A stretch of 61,494 nt of DNA, from IMG/VR virus record IMGVR_UViG_3300030099_003489, positions 1 through 61,494 of that record; one strand, given 5' to 3'. The DNA comes from a virus. Under the pieces are notes generated by a model. The model was given only the letters and a program-made list of their open reading frames with translations, was not told where the DNA came from and made no database searches. Numbering within the stretch: the stretch's first letter is position 1; every line of letters starts with the position of its first letter. Both the position numbers and the translations under genes were made by a program. Shown here piece by piece: positions 47,416 to 55,043 of the stretch.

Positions 47416-47897
47416 TGCATCTTCTCCTTCATTTTCTCAGCGTGTTGTATTCTCTCTTCGTTTGAATAGAACTGTGCAGTAGTTTCCATTAATTGATTAA
47501 ATTGTTCAGGTGAAGCGTAGTTAACCCCATCACTCGTAAAGTCATCATAACCGACAAACTCTAGTTCTCCAATCAATTCATCTATTGCTTCCTTAACTTC
47601 TTTATCCGAAATCAAAGTATAGTCTAACTTACCCATACCCGCCATTGTTTTTTCAGGGTCATCTTTCAAGTCAATGTCTTCTTCGGTTTCTTTTGCTTGC
47701 TTTATTGTAGGTTTTCCTATATCTTTCATAGGTCTTTTTGTATTGGCCTCCGAACCGTAGACAGCATAAACTACGGCTTGATTAAAGTAAGGTGTCCAGT
47801 AGCCCGTATCTTCTTCTGATTGGCTTCCTTGATATAAAAAGGGAGTTTCTGTTCCACCAACGGAATATGGCTTCTTCAATATGGTTTGCCAACTCAT
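47412..47897 (-). CDS. W-tag protein (MSWQTILKKP)
   Basis: 161 residues. The true start is the internal ATG, which overlaps the small terminase stop as ATGA and puts the tag at the N-terminus. The middle is acidic and disordered (KQAKETEEDIDLKDDPEKT); the end is a helical domain (KEAIDELIGELEFVGYDDF ... MKEKMQ). Unknown function. Confidence 0.55.
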   Translation of the reverse strand: MSWQTILKKPYSVGGTETPFLYQGSQSEEDTGYWTPYFNQAVVYAVYGSEANTKRPMKDIGKPTIKQAKETEEDIDLKDDPEKTMAGMGKLDYTLISDKEVKEAIDELIGELEFVGYDDFTSDGVNYASPEQFNQLMETTAQFYSNEERIQHAEKMKEKMQ

Positions 47898-48550
47898 TGC
47901 ATCTTTTCCTCCATTTGCTTTCTGATATCTAGCCAAACATCCGGATGGTTTTGTGCTAGAACCTCCTTGATAACTTGCATCTGATGCACGACAATTGTGT
48001 CTTGTCTCTTATGCACCAGTTTACCCTTGAACTCCATTAGATATTTCAAACTCTCTCTAACCTCTTTCGCTAGTTTGGTAAGTGAGTCTATTGCCTTTGG
48101 ACTCATATCATCATCATTCATTAGAACGTCCAACTTGGAATTCAAGTGACCTATGTTGTGACTTAGGGTATCTATCTCATTGACTTCCCTAGTTGCAATC
48201 AAGTTCGCCGCAGATTGTTGTACTAGGGGTTGAAGATGCTTCTTCGTATGACGTAGAACCTGTTGCTCGGAACAACCCAACATCTCAGAAACCTCAGTTG
48301 CGGAAATCTCACCTTCGTACAATGACTTCTCTAGTTGCAATCTGTTAGGATGCGTACATAGAACACACCTAGTGTTTGAGGAATCAACATAGTGTCCCAT
48401 GTGGTTTCTCTGGTGTTTGGCAGAAGTTCCACTAGGCCAACCCATCTGCCTGTCTAATTCCTCACAAGAGATGTTCATATCCTCGATGTCCTTCTCAAAT
48501 ATCTCCCTGTCCTCATGTGTGCAAAGTCTGCATCTCTTTCTGATAATCAT
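47894..48550 (-). CDS. Probable small terminase subunit with two zinc/HTH repeats
   Basis: 218 residues from MIIRKRCRLCTHEDREIFEK; this ATG overlaps the previous stop as ATGA. Two tandem units share C-x2-C-T-H, a helix-turn-helix core and a distal pair of histidines: CRLCTHEDREIF...KHQRNHM and CVLCTHPNRLQL...RHTKKHL. The C-terminal 100 residues are helical (DSLTKLAKEVRESLKYLMEF), suited to ring formation. A small terminase recognises the packaging site; HTH plus an oligomerisation helix and proximity to the large subunit support it. A plain regulator cannot be excluded. Confidence 0.6.
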   Translation of the reverse strand: MIIRKRCRLCTHEDREIFEKDIEDMNISCEELDRQMGWPSGTSAKHQRNHMGHYVDSSNTRCVLCTHPNRLQLEKSLYEGEISATEVSEMLGCSEQQVLRHTKKHLQPLVQQSAANLIATREVNEIDTLSHNIGHLNSKLDVLMNDDDMSPKAIDSLTKLAKEVRESLKYLMEFKGKLVHKRQDTIVVHQMQVIKEVLAQNHPDVWLDIRKQMEEKMQ

Positions 48551-49311
48551 GACGAAGCCTCCAGTATCTTCTTCCATTGTTCTCCCATTCTCTTTTGTTC
48601 AGGGTCTGTAGTAGAAGATTGTAGGACATCAACCCATTCTGCAATCTTTGCTTTGTTATTGATAGGTTTACCCTCCATCATATTCTGTTGGGCTTCTGTT
48701 AGCATCATGTTTACTTTTGCCGCTATTACCGCTTGTGCTTCTGGATACGCAGAACTTGATGGTGGTTTGTAATTAACCGCGCTTTGAATTACTGGTTGTA
48801 TTGCTTCTCCTGCTACGTCCTTTACCTTTTTTGCTCCCGACACTACTTTGTCTTTAGCACCCTGTATTTTTTGTTGTAGGTTAGTGACTTCTCCATATCC
48901 TTCTCTATCACGTAATCTTGGGTTGCTAATGTCCGGCTTTCCTTCTAATCTTCTTCGTTTGAGGTCTGGACTATCTCCAGTATCGTATTTGTCATACTCA
49001 TCTAGTATTTCTTGGTCTGTTCTCTTTTTCTTCTTGCCTGATGTTTCCTTTGTGTTACCTTCATCTCTCTCTATTATAGGACCGAAAGTACTTGATAGAT
49101 TACCCAATGATGCTTCTCTTCGTTTAGTTCGCTTTTCAGCAAATTCCGCATTTTCCTCATTTTCCTCTGCTAACCTTCTTTCAGCCTCAGACACCCCATC
49201 GTCTACCTGCTGTTCTACATCCCTACGTATATTCTCATCAAGAAGGTCATCCTCATCCTCATTCTTGAGAACTCTAACCCAAGAGCCATCATCCCAAGAA
49301 GAAAAAGACAT
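48547..49311 (-). CDS. Acidic protein with W-tag-like ends
   Basis: 254 residues, starting MSFSSWDDGSWVRVLKNED and ending EQWKKILEASS, so tag-like W-x-x-[IVL]-L-[KE] peptides occur at both termini. The middle is low complexity and charged (EQQVDDGVSEAERRLAEENE; GAKDKVVSGAKKVKDVAGE). The AGGAGGGATAG ribosome site contains the previous stop. Possibly a minor scaffold or linker; function unknown. Confidence 0.52.
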   Translation of the reverse strand: MSFSSWDDGSWVRVLKNEDEDDLLDENIRRDVEQQVDDGVSEAERRLAEENEENAEFAEKRTKRREASLGNLSSTFGPIIERDEGNTKETSGKKKKRTDQEILDEYDKYDTGDSPDLKRRRLEGKPDISNPRLRDREGYGEVTNLQQKIQGAKDKVVSGAKKVKDVAGEAIQPVIQSAVNYKPPSSSAYPEAQAVIAAKVNMMLTEAQQNMMEGKPINNKAKIAEWVDVLQSSTTDPEQKRMGEQWKKILEASS

Positions 49312-49315
49312 GCCT

Positions 49316-49492
49316 CTATCCCTCCTGAAACCTTCTGCATTGTCCTCTATTGTCTACTGTAACTTCAGGTAATGTGCAATTTCTGTTTTCATTCTGTATG
49401 CAAGACGTAGCCTCACACAATGATATCTTGCATTCTGCCTCTCCTACTGGAAACATAGGCCCGACTTTTCTAATCCTATCTTCCCAAGTCAT
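49316..49492 (-). CDS. Cys-rich W-tag protein (MTWEDRIRKV)
   Basis: 58 residues. AGGTGATAAA directly precedes this ATG, so it is preferred over an upstream one; that site contains the stop of the previous gene. After the tag come four cysteines in KISLCEATSCIQNENRNCTL and QCRRF, suggesting a small metal or disulfide fold. Unknown role. Confidence 0.58.
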   Translation of the reverse strand: MTWEDRIRKVGPMFPVGEAECKISLCEATSCIQNENRNCTLPEVTVDNRGQCRRFQEG

Positions 49493-49496
49493 TTTA

Positions 49497-49853
49497 TCAC
49501 CTAAACTCAAAATATACTATTGGCGTTTCATCTGATTTATCCTTATAGACACTATCGGGTATAAAATTACCAAAAGCAAATGCTTTTCCAGATACATCTG
49601 TCTGAATTTCATCGTCAAACACAGTACCATCGTCAAAAATAATCCTTGCTACTCCTACACCCATTTCTCTAATGTGATTTTCTCTAGGGACTACTTGAAA
49701 ACTCCAATTAATCATACATTGTCCATCTCTTTCAGTTCCATCTTTTTCTTCCCATCTTAAAATTTCTACTCTACTTTCAAAACCCTCTATAGTGACTACT
49801 CCACCGTTTTGCTTTACCTCTAGACTTTTTCTAACTATATCTTCCCAAGTCAT
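49497..49853 (-). CDS. W-tag protein (MTWEDIVRKS) with a beta domain
   Basis: 118 residues: tag followed by a beta-rich domain (GGVVTIEGFESRVEILRWEE; GVGVARIIFDDGTVFDDEI) ending PIVYFEFR. The final AGG TGA forms the ribosome site of the next gene. No family recognised. Confidence 0.55.
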   Translation of the reverse strand: MTWEDIVRKSLEVKQNGGVVTIEGFESRVEILRWEEKDGTERDGQCMINWSFQVVPRENHIREMGVGVARIIFDDGTVFDDEIQTDVSGKAFAFGNFIPDSVYKDKSDETPIVYFEFR

Positions 49854-49857
49854 TTAA

Positions 49858-50112
49858 TCACCTAAATAATTCTGCAAGAATTTCAAGATTGTCAATCATC
49901 TCTCTATCAGCAATTTTTACCAATCTTTTTTCATCATCTTCTATGCGTTCCAATACTGATTCAGTAAGTAATTCATGCCCCTCAACTACTGCCGGGGAAA
50001 AACCTTCTTCAATAGCCATCTTTATTTCTCTTACAATTTCAGCCGCCAACATTAACTTGTTGAAGCCTTCATTACTTCCAAAAGAATCCTTGAGTAAATT
50101 TTCCCAACTCAT
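49858..50112 (-). CDS. W-tag helical protein (MSWENLLKDS)
   Basis: 84 residues, all helix after the tag (FNKLMLAAEIVREIKMAIEE; VLERIEDDEKRLVKIADRE). The start overlaps the previous stop as TGATG and its own AGG TGA end sets up the next gene. Unknown role. Confidence 0.55.
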   Translation of the reverse strand: MSWENLLKDSFGSNEGFNKLMLAAEIVREIKMAIEEGFSPAVVEGHELLTESVLERIEDDEKRLVKIADREMIDNLEILAELFR

Positions 50113-50915
50113 CAGAAATCCCCTAATCCTGTTTGCTTCTTACCACGCATCTGTCTTTCTCTTTCTGCAATCTCTCTTCTAGTCCTGTGATACTCAGCAT
50201 TCTCTGGTGTAGAAGCCTCAGTAGTTGCATCTCTTGATGGTTTTAACATACTTCTTTTTGCATTTTTTTCTCTTGCTTCTCTCTCCAGCGTTTCAGAATC
50301 TTTTAGTTGTCTCACACCGTTCACTATCATGTATGGGTCAAGTCCATGTCTACTAGCAAAAGCGGCATTTTCATTCCTACTCATTAGTTTCTCCCTGAGT
50401 TCTCTCTCTTTTGGGTCTGTCATAGTTCTCTTAGTTGCCTCTGGGTCTTGACCTGTAGAACGAGTCGTACGCATTCTCTTCATTCGGTCATCTTCCTTTT
50501 GCAATACTGCTTTCCACATATTCTCTATCATGTTATTTCCTGCCTTCTCATTATCTCTTTCCAACTGTATGTCATCCAGATACGCCTCAAGGTTATCCCA
50601 ATCGGAGTCGAATTCCTCCTTGAACCATTCTGCGAATGAGTGTTCTGATAAGTCGTCTTCTATTCTATCGTTCGTGTAATGCTTCATATCCAGAGTTCTA
50701 CGAAAGACATCATACTTGTCTTGCCACATTTCTGGTTCTTGAAGCATTATGTCGAAGAACTTAGCCTGTTCCTTCTTGCTCCAATTATGAACGTCAAATA
50801 AAATCTGTATGAACTTGGCAGTATCCTTATCGAGTGTTGACTTCCACCCATTCTTCTGCCTCTCTTTGCTACCCTTGAATGGAAAAGAGTTAGTTGCATC
50901 AGCCTTTTTCATCAT
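50112..50915 (-). CDS. Charged protein with an internal W-tag-like peptide
   Basis: 267 residues. Near the middle is MIENMWKAVLQKEDD, close to the tag consensus and following Met residues, as if a tagged gene had fused to an upstream one. The N-terminal part contains many aromatic and acidic residues (SFAEWFKEEFDSDWDNLEAY); the C-terminal part is basic and repetitive (REIAERERQMRGKKQTGLG). The ribosome site ATAGGTAATT contains the previous stop. Unknown. Confidence 0.52.
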   Translation of the reverse strand: MMKKADATNSFPFKGSKERQKNGWKSTLDKDTAKFIQILFDVHNWSKKEQAKFFDIMLQEPEMWQDKYDVFRRTLDMKHYTNDRIEDDLSEHSFAEWFKEEFDSDWDNLEAYLDDIQLERDNEKAGNNMIENMWKAVLQKEDDRMKRMRTTRSTGQDPEATKRTMTDPKERELREKLMSRNENAAFASRHGLDPYMIVNGVRQLKDSETLEREAREKNAKRSMLKPSRDATTEASTPENAEYHRTRREIAERERQMRGKKQTGLGDF

Positions 50916-50917
50916 AA

Positions 50918-51139
50918 TTACCTATCCAAATCATCTAAAAAATCTAAATTAATATGGCCGTAGCCTACTTTCTTCAACGCATTACGAATGAAAGATTTTT
51001 TATTTTTAATTGAACCCTTGCTTGAAGCGAATTCATGCAATAGTTTAGCGTAGTGTCTTGCTTTACCTAAACTATCTTGCATTCCTAATTTATCCCATTG
51101 AGGATATTTTTTTGATTTGACTATTTCCTGCCAACTCAT
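50918..51139 (-). CDS. W-tag protein (MSWQEIVKSK)
   Basis: 73 residues; after the tag a compact, basic helical domain (ARHYAKLLHEFASSKGSIK; FIRNALKKVGYGHINLDF). ATGA overlap with the previous gene. No family recognised. Confidence 0.57.
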   Translation of the reverse strand: MSWQEIVKSKKYPQWDKLGMQDSLGKARHYAKLLHEFASSKGSIKNKKSFIRNALKKVGYGHINLDFLDDLDR

Positions 51140-51462
51140 TCTTCATCACTTAGTTTATCTTTCCTCGGTTTAATAGTATAATTACCTATGAATTTTTCAT
51201 CAGCCCGCTTACCACGTGCATCACCATATTTGGCTTCATTCTCTAACTCATCGTCTATTTTATCCAATGCCCTTCGGATATTTTCCATAAGATAGTCTGT
51301 GTTCACTGGCAGGTCATCTAAATCAGCCAATTTCTTTTCTAATTCGTTAAAATGATAGTATACTTCTTTTAAGCGCGTAGGTGTCAACATTGTAGCATAT
51401 CTACTCATCTCCGATGGCGGTCCCTGATATTTTGCTTTCTTTATTTCTTTTTTCCAACTCAT
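51136..51462 (-). CDS. W-tag protein (MSWKKEIKKA)
   Basis: 108 residues: tag, then a helical pair (RLKEVYYHFNELEKKLADL; MENIRRALDKIDDELENEA) and a charged tail. ATGA overlaps on both sides. Unknown. Confidence 0.57.
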   Translation of the reverse strand: MSWKKEIKKAKYQGPPSEMSRYATMLTPTRLKEVYYHFNELEKKLADLDDLPVNTDYLMENIRRALDKIDDELENEAKYGDARGKRADEKFIGNYTIKPRKDKLSDEE

Positions 51463-51641
51463 TCTTTCATCGCCTCAATTTTAGCCTTCAATTTTTCAAG
51501 TTTATCTAGCGTTTTTTGATGTATTGAGTTAGGAACTTTCCCGTATGCGTTAACAGGAATTTTGTATCCATCTACCGTTATATGTCTAACGACCTTCTCA
51601 GGGTCAGGCTCTTGTTTGTTCAGTTTTTCTTTCCAACTCAT
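51459..51641 (-). CDS. W-tag protein (MSWKEKLNKQ)
   Basis: 60 residues: tag, a short beta region (VVRHITVDGYKIPVNAYGK) and a helix KTLDKLEKLKAKIEAMKE. ATGA overlaps at both ends. Unknown. Confidence 0.55.
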   Translation of the reverse strand: MSWKEKLNKQEPDPEKVVRHITVDGYKIPVNAYGKVPNSIHQKTLDKLEKLKAKIEAMKE

Positions 51642-51736
51642 TTTTCATCACTCCAATTCCGATAACAGTAGGGGCAACCTGTTGGCGCACCTACGTTATT
51701 ATTATCTAAACTTATTCCAGCACCACAACAACTCAT
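51638..51736 (-). CDS. 32-residue Cys-rich microprotein
   Basis: MSCCGAGISLDNNNVGAPTG is followed by CPYCYRNWSDEK: two adjacent cysteines and a CxxC, a likely single zinc site. It overlaps both neighbours as ATGA, which is the main support for translation. No tag in the usual position. Function unknown. Confidence 0.5.
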   Translation of the reverse strand: MSCCGAGISLDNNNVGAPTGCPYCYRNWSDEK

Positions 51737-52905
51737 CTTACCAACACCGTTCTCCAATCCATCTTAGTAGTTGTATCTGGTGCTTCCTCAACCATTCCTT
51801 GTGTCTGTGCCGTAACCTCTTGCTCTTCGTTCCTCTGGAAACCTGCCATATTAGCAATCTGATTGATTTGGTTCTTGGGTATTGCTAGGTACACGGACCT
51901 TACACCTACTGGATAATCTGCATTGACTGATTCCATTATTCTCAACATCAATTGGCTATCTCCCTCATCCTGTAGGTCTACTTTGTTCTTCAAGAAGAAA
52001 TTCCTAGCCTTAGTCGCTGAGAAGTTACCTGCCGAAGTTCGATAACTACTATCCTGTACTGCTCTTGTGAACCAATCTCTAACAGGTTCTAACTCATTGA
52101 ATATTGCCTGTGCCGCACCTAGACCCTCAATGGCTATTGGTGTAGATTCAAGAACATCCATGACTCCTTCAACTTCAAGTGCATCAGTAACGATAGTCAA
52201 TAGAGAATCTCCAACACCCTCAAACAACTTGTCTCCATCACCATACAATGCTTGCCACATAGGGGGTTCTGCCGTATCTGGTTGGTCGCTGTACCAATCA
52301 GAATTCACAGCATCCATCTCAGCCTCTTTTCTCTTTATCTCTCTCCTATAGTCAACATAGGTCTGAGTTCTGTAATGCCCATAGATTACACCCTTTCTGG
52401 TTCTGTGTCTGGGATTCCCGTCTTTGTCAACTAGAACCTCGCCATCTTTTTCCATAGGACTTGGATTCCAACCTTTGATGTCACTTTGCCAACTCATGTT
52501 TCTGGGGTTCATCTTACTACCATCTGCACCCTCATTATCCATCACGTTCTTTACTGACTGTAAGAGTTCCTTAGTCTGTGGTCCCATGTCTCCCCCGAAA
52601 ATGGTTTCACAAGCAGGTAGCAGATACGAGCCGCCCTGCCCCGACTTCTTCTGCTCTGCTTCTCTTGCTTCTCCCCCCTTACCATATACGATTCTCTTAC
52701 TGTTGCCATGTTTCAGAAGACTGTCCCAAAGACTAGTTTCCTCTCTCATTACACCTATGTCCTCACCAGACAATTCCTCACAACGGTCCTTCCAATTGTC
52801 ATACCTCTCCTTGACATTACTGTAGTCAAAGTTAACTTCAACATTGTATGGACCAACACGATAGGTATTGTCTTTCTTAACCATGATTAATTCCCAAGCC
52901 CCCAC
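51733..52905 (-). CDS. Protein with several internal W-tag-like peptides
   Basis: 390 residues if the GTG start is used (MGAWELIMVKKDN, itself tag-like); 383 from the next ATG. Tag-like peptides recur inside: SLWDSLLKHG, NMSWQSDIKGW and PMWQALYGDG, and the C-terminus is MDWRTVLVR. The C-terminal 150 residues contain a beta-alpha region (LLTIVTDALEVEGVMDVLES; RSVYLAIPKNQINQIANMAG). This is the clearest case of the tag used repeatedly in one chain. It could be a hub that gathers or mimics tagged cargo; no family is recognised. Confidence 0.55.
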   Translation of the reverse strand: MGAWELIMVKKDNTYRVGPYNVEVNFDYSNVKERYDNWKDRCEELSGEDIGVMREETSLWDSLLKHGNSKRIVYGKGGEAREAEQKKSGQGGSYLLPACETIFGGDMGPQTKELLQSVKNVMDNEGADGSKMNPRNMSWQSDIKGWNPSPMEKDGEVLVDKDGNPRHRTRKGVIYGHYRTQTYVDYRREIKRKEAEMDAVNSDWYSDQPDTAEPPMWQALYGDGDKLFEGVGDSLLTIVTDALEVEGVMDVLESTPIAIEGLGAAQAIFNELEPVRDWFTRAVQDSSYRTSAGNFSATKARNFFLKNKVDLQDEGDSQLMLRIMESVNADYPVGVRSVYLAIPKNQINQIANMAGFQRNEEQEVTAQTQGMVEEAPDTTTKMDWRTVLVR

Positions 52906-53624
52906 TCTATCTCAATTTCATGTGTCCAATCCTTTGGTTCTGTAGAATTATGGCAGTCAATTATGAATTCATCCACTTCATTGACATTAATCCTATAATT
53001 ACCTGAGTTTACGCTATTTTTTATTTTCAGCGCATCAGGTTTTGTGGCTTCTGTAGTGTCAACTCTCAATCTTATGTCCAAAGGAGAATAATCCCTGTCT
53101 GTCATTCTGTAAGACTTTGGGCCACCTTGCTCATAGCCTTGACCCGGATTATATTTTTCACCAAAATTATTATGCTCATAATCTATGTTAAAATCATAAG
53201 TCATACTTGTGATAGTCGTATAGACATCAATTGGGGCCGTCTGACCTTTTCCACTAGTATCTATTGTAACATTGCCTTTCAGAACAAGATTAGTGATAGT
53301 CGTATCGTCTTCTACGGAGTCAAATCTGCTAGGTTTATCTTCACCGGGTTCCTCTCTATACCTTCTACTCCATACTTCTGGAATATTTTTCATCTCAACA
53401 CTAAAGCGCGGTTTATCCATGTCAAATTCTACTGGTTTACCCTTCTTGTCTTCTAAGTCATCAAAGATGTCTCTCTTCTTCACCTTATGCTCAAACAAGT
53501 AGTCTGATGCATCATCAACGGAACTCCACTCATGCTCAGACAAATCATAATTATCAGCAACTTCCTCAAGGTCATCTATAGCCTCATCTACAGGCTCTTT
53601 CTTGAACAAATCAAACCATTTCAT
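52887..53624 (-). CDS. W-tag beta-rich protein (MKWFDLFKKE)
   Basis: 245 residues. Tag MKWFDLFKKEP, an acidic helix (AIDDLEEVADNYDLSEHE), then a long beta domain (TITNLVLKGNVTIDTSGKG; RINVNEVDEFIIDCHNSTE). ATGA overlap with the first gene of the operon. Unknown. Confidence 0.57.
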   Translation of the reverse strand: MKWFDLFKKEPVDEAIDDLEEVADNYDLSEHEWSSVDDASDYLFEHKVKKRDIFDDLEDKKGKPVEFDMDKPRFSVEMKNIPEVWSRRYREEPGEDKPSRFDSVEDDTTITNLVLKGNVTIDTSGKGQTAPIDVYTTITSMTYDFNIDYEHNNFGEKYNPGQGYEQGGPKSYRMTDRDYSPLDIRLRVDTTEATKPDALKIKNSVNSGNYRINVNEVDEFIIDCHNSTEPKDWTHEIEIEWGLGN

Positions 53625-54130
53625 CGTCTTGTCACTCTCGCTCCACTAACACTATCACCATCATCTAAATCTGGACTGGTTAATATTCTTTCTACATAAT
53701 CCATATTTAGAGGACTTGGAAAAGTCAATTCTCCTTCTCTTCCTCTAAAGTAAGGGTTATTTGGAAATTCACTCTTTCTCTGGTCATACAGTTCCATAAT
53801 ATTTCTTTGCATCGCTTTCCAATCAAAGCCCATCAACCATTCTCTGACTCCCTTTGCAATTGCACTATTGGGGATTCTCTTGTCCGTCACTAAATTGGTT
53901 ATTTTTCTCGTATAATCATCTAAATTCTCTCTGTATTCCTTAACTGATGTGTAAATTGGACCCCATTCTTCAGGTACGGATGAAAATTCCTTAGTGCGTG
54001 AATCTCTTTTTGGTGTAAACACTAATTTCTCTCCAAAATTAACCATTGAGTTAAGATAATCGCCTATATCGTTTAACACATTGAATAATTCTAAGGATGA
54101 GTCTACTTTCACTATGTCAAACCATCCCAT
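53621..54130 (-). CDS. First late gene; W-tag protein (MGWFDIVKVD)
   Basis: 169 residues and the promoter-proximal gene of the late operon. After the tag it is helical (LFNVLNDIGDYLNSMVNFG; WKAMQRNIMELYDQRKSEF). It lies about 95 bases downstream of the proposed TATA box and overlaps the next gene as ATGA. Being first, it should be strongly transcribed. Family not recognised. Confidence 0.57.
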   Translation of the reverse strand: MGWFDIVKVDSSLELFNVLNDIGDYLNSMVNFGEKLVFTPKRDSRTKEFSSVPEEWGPIYTSVKEYRENLDDYTRKITNLVTDKRIPNSAIAKGVREWLMGFDWKAMQRNIMELYDQRKSEFPNNPYFRGREGELTFPSPLNMDYVERILTSPDLDDGDSVSGARVTRR

Positions 54131-54192
54131 GACCCATCCAAACGAGTCTAACTAAAAGTCCTTGCGAAAAAACCGGACTCAAAAACGAAAAG

Positions 54193-54209
54193 AAACCGTC
54201 CAACGGTTT
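54193..54209 (-). promoter_or_regulatory. Operator-like hairpin just downstream of the late TATA box
   Basis: AAACCGT-3 nt-ACGGTTT, a perfect 7-bp inverted repeat lying where the transcript of the late operon would begin. It could be a repressor site or a 5' mRNA hairpin. Confidence 0.4.
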
Positions 54210-54216
54210 GTAACAA

Positions 54217-54226
54217 TTAATTTATA
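54217..54226 (-). promoter_or_regulatory. Candidate late promoter (TATA box)
   Basis: On the minus strand an A-rich stretch (GAAAAAGAAGG) is followed by TATAAATTAA, like an archaeal BRE plus TATA box. It is the only such element in the 500-base gap before about 54 kb of uninterrupted leftward genes, and it lies about 90 bases before the first ATG. Confidence 0.5.
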
Positions 54227-54311
54227 CCTTCTTTTTCAAAAAATGGGCTGGAATTTTTTTACCACTAGCGAAATTCTTTTTTTTGGTTTTTTTCCATTCC
54301 CAGAATAAAAT

Positions 54312-54485
54312 CCACAGGGGGTATACTAGGGGGTATCTCCACAGGGGGGTACTCTAGACACCTCTACAGGGGGTATTCCTAGCGCACCCGGCGGAAAATA
54401 GTGCTTTTTGTAGTCCCACAGGGGCAAAGTGGGGGTTATTATCCCCCTACAGGATACTCAGGGGAAACAACACCTGTAGATACCC
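54312..54485. repeat. ACAGGGGGTA repeat array in the late control region
   Basis: At least four strong copies: CCACAGGGGGTATAC (54312), CTAGGGGGTATC (54326), CCACAGGGGGGTACTC (54339) and CTACAGGGGGTATTC (54364); weaker copies near 54417 and 54446; and an inverted copy GGGTATCTACAGG near 54471-54485 on the minus strand. A GGGGG-7 nt-CCCCC hairpin lies at 54431-54447. Placed upstream of the candidate late TATA box, the array could bind a late activator. Confidence 0.55.
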
Positions 54486-54518
54486 ACAAGTTAATTTTCT
54501 GTGTAAAACAAATTTTTT

Positions 54519-54556
54519 GTCCTAACGGACCATATGGTGTGAGACTTTGTGTCACA
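54519..54556. repeat. Double-hairpin element, copy 1
   Basis: Core ACCATATGGT at 54529-54538. Left stem GTCC/GGAC is short (54519-54530); right stem TGTGA/TCACA (54538-54556) has a loop containing ACTTTG. The most degenerate copy together with copy 7. It lies between the late control region and the 3' end of a leftward gene. Confidence 0.6.
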
Positions 54557-54630
54557 GTGAGAGGAACTGGTTCATGGGGTGGGAGGAGTCTTGGGTCATC
54601 GGAGATGAGGTGTAAGACCCTCAAATCCGC

Positions 54631-54906
54631 TCAACGATAGTTATCATCTACATACTTCTCGATAACTTCGTATGCTCCCTCTGACATTCTCCTGATTTTC
54701 CTCATTGCCTCCTGTCTAGCAGGAGAATTCGGAGTCAACCAACCATTCTTCCTCAACCATTCTCCTAAAGGAATGGCATCCGACATATTGTACTCTGCGG
54801 CTACTCTATCGGCTTTCTGTTTGTAGTGGAAATATTCCTCTTCGGTATACTCATGTTCCTCTACATACTGTTCTTTCTTTCTTACTATCCATACACTTCT
54901 TGCCAT
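54631..54906 (-). CDS. Small protein, unknown
   Basis: 91 residues from MARSVWIVRKKEQYVEEHEY (a GTG seven codons upstream is an alternative). Charged and helical (EEEYFHYKQKADRVAAEYNM; AMRKIRRMSEGAYEVIEKYV). It faces away from the plus-strand pair, with a double-hairpin element between them. Looks like a small regulatory or anti-host protein; no family recognised. Confidence 0.5.
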   Translation of the reverse strand: MARSVWIVRKKEQYVEEHEYTEEEYFHYKQKADRVAAEYNMSDAIPLGEWLRKNGWLTPNSPARQEAMRKIRRMSEGAYEVIEKYVDDNYR

Positions 54907-54947
54907 AGTATCCGTGGAGCAAACCACCTAAATGTAAAGGATAGTGG

Positions 54948-55014
54948 GGTCGGGGCTATCGCCCCTTCGTCACTTCGTTCCGACCATATGGTTGCAGACG
55001 CTAGTACTACAACC
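54948..55014. repeat. Double-hairpin element, copy 2
   Basis: Left stem GGTCGG/CCGACC (54948-54953 with 54980-54985), ATAT, right stem GGTTG/CAACC (54990-54994 with 55010-55014). The right loop contains ACGCT. It occupies the divergent gap between a leftward and a rightward gene. Confidence 0.75.
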
Positions 55015-55043
55015 CTATATGATTAGGTAACTGAGGTACAGGC

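Noticed and set aside
54401-54640. Plus-strand frame across the late control region
   Set aside because: It covers the GGGGGTA array and a double-hairpin element, has a G/P-biased shadow composition and no convincing ribosome site.
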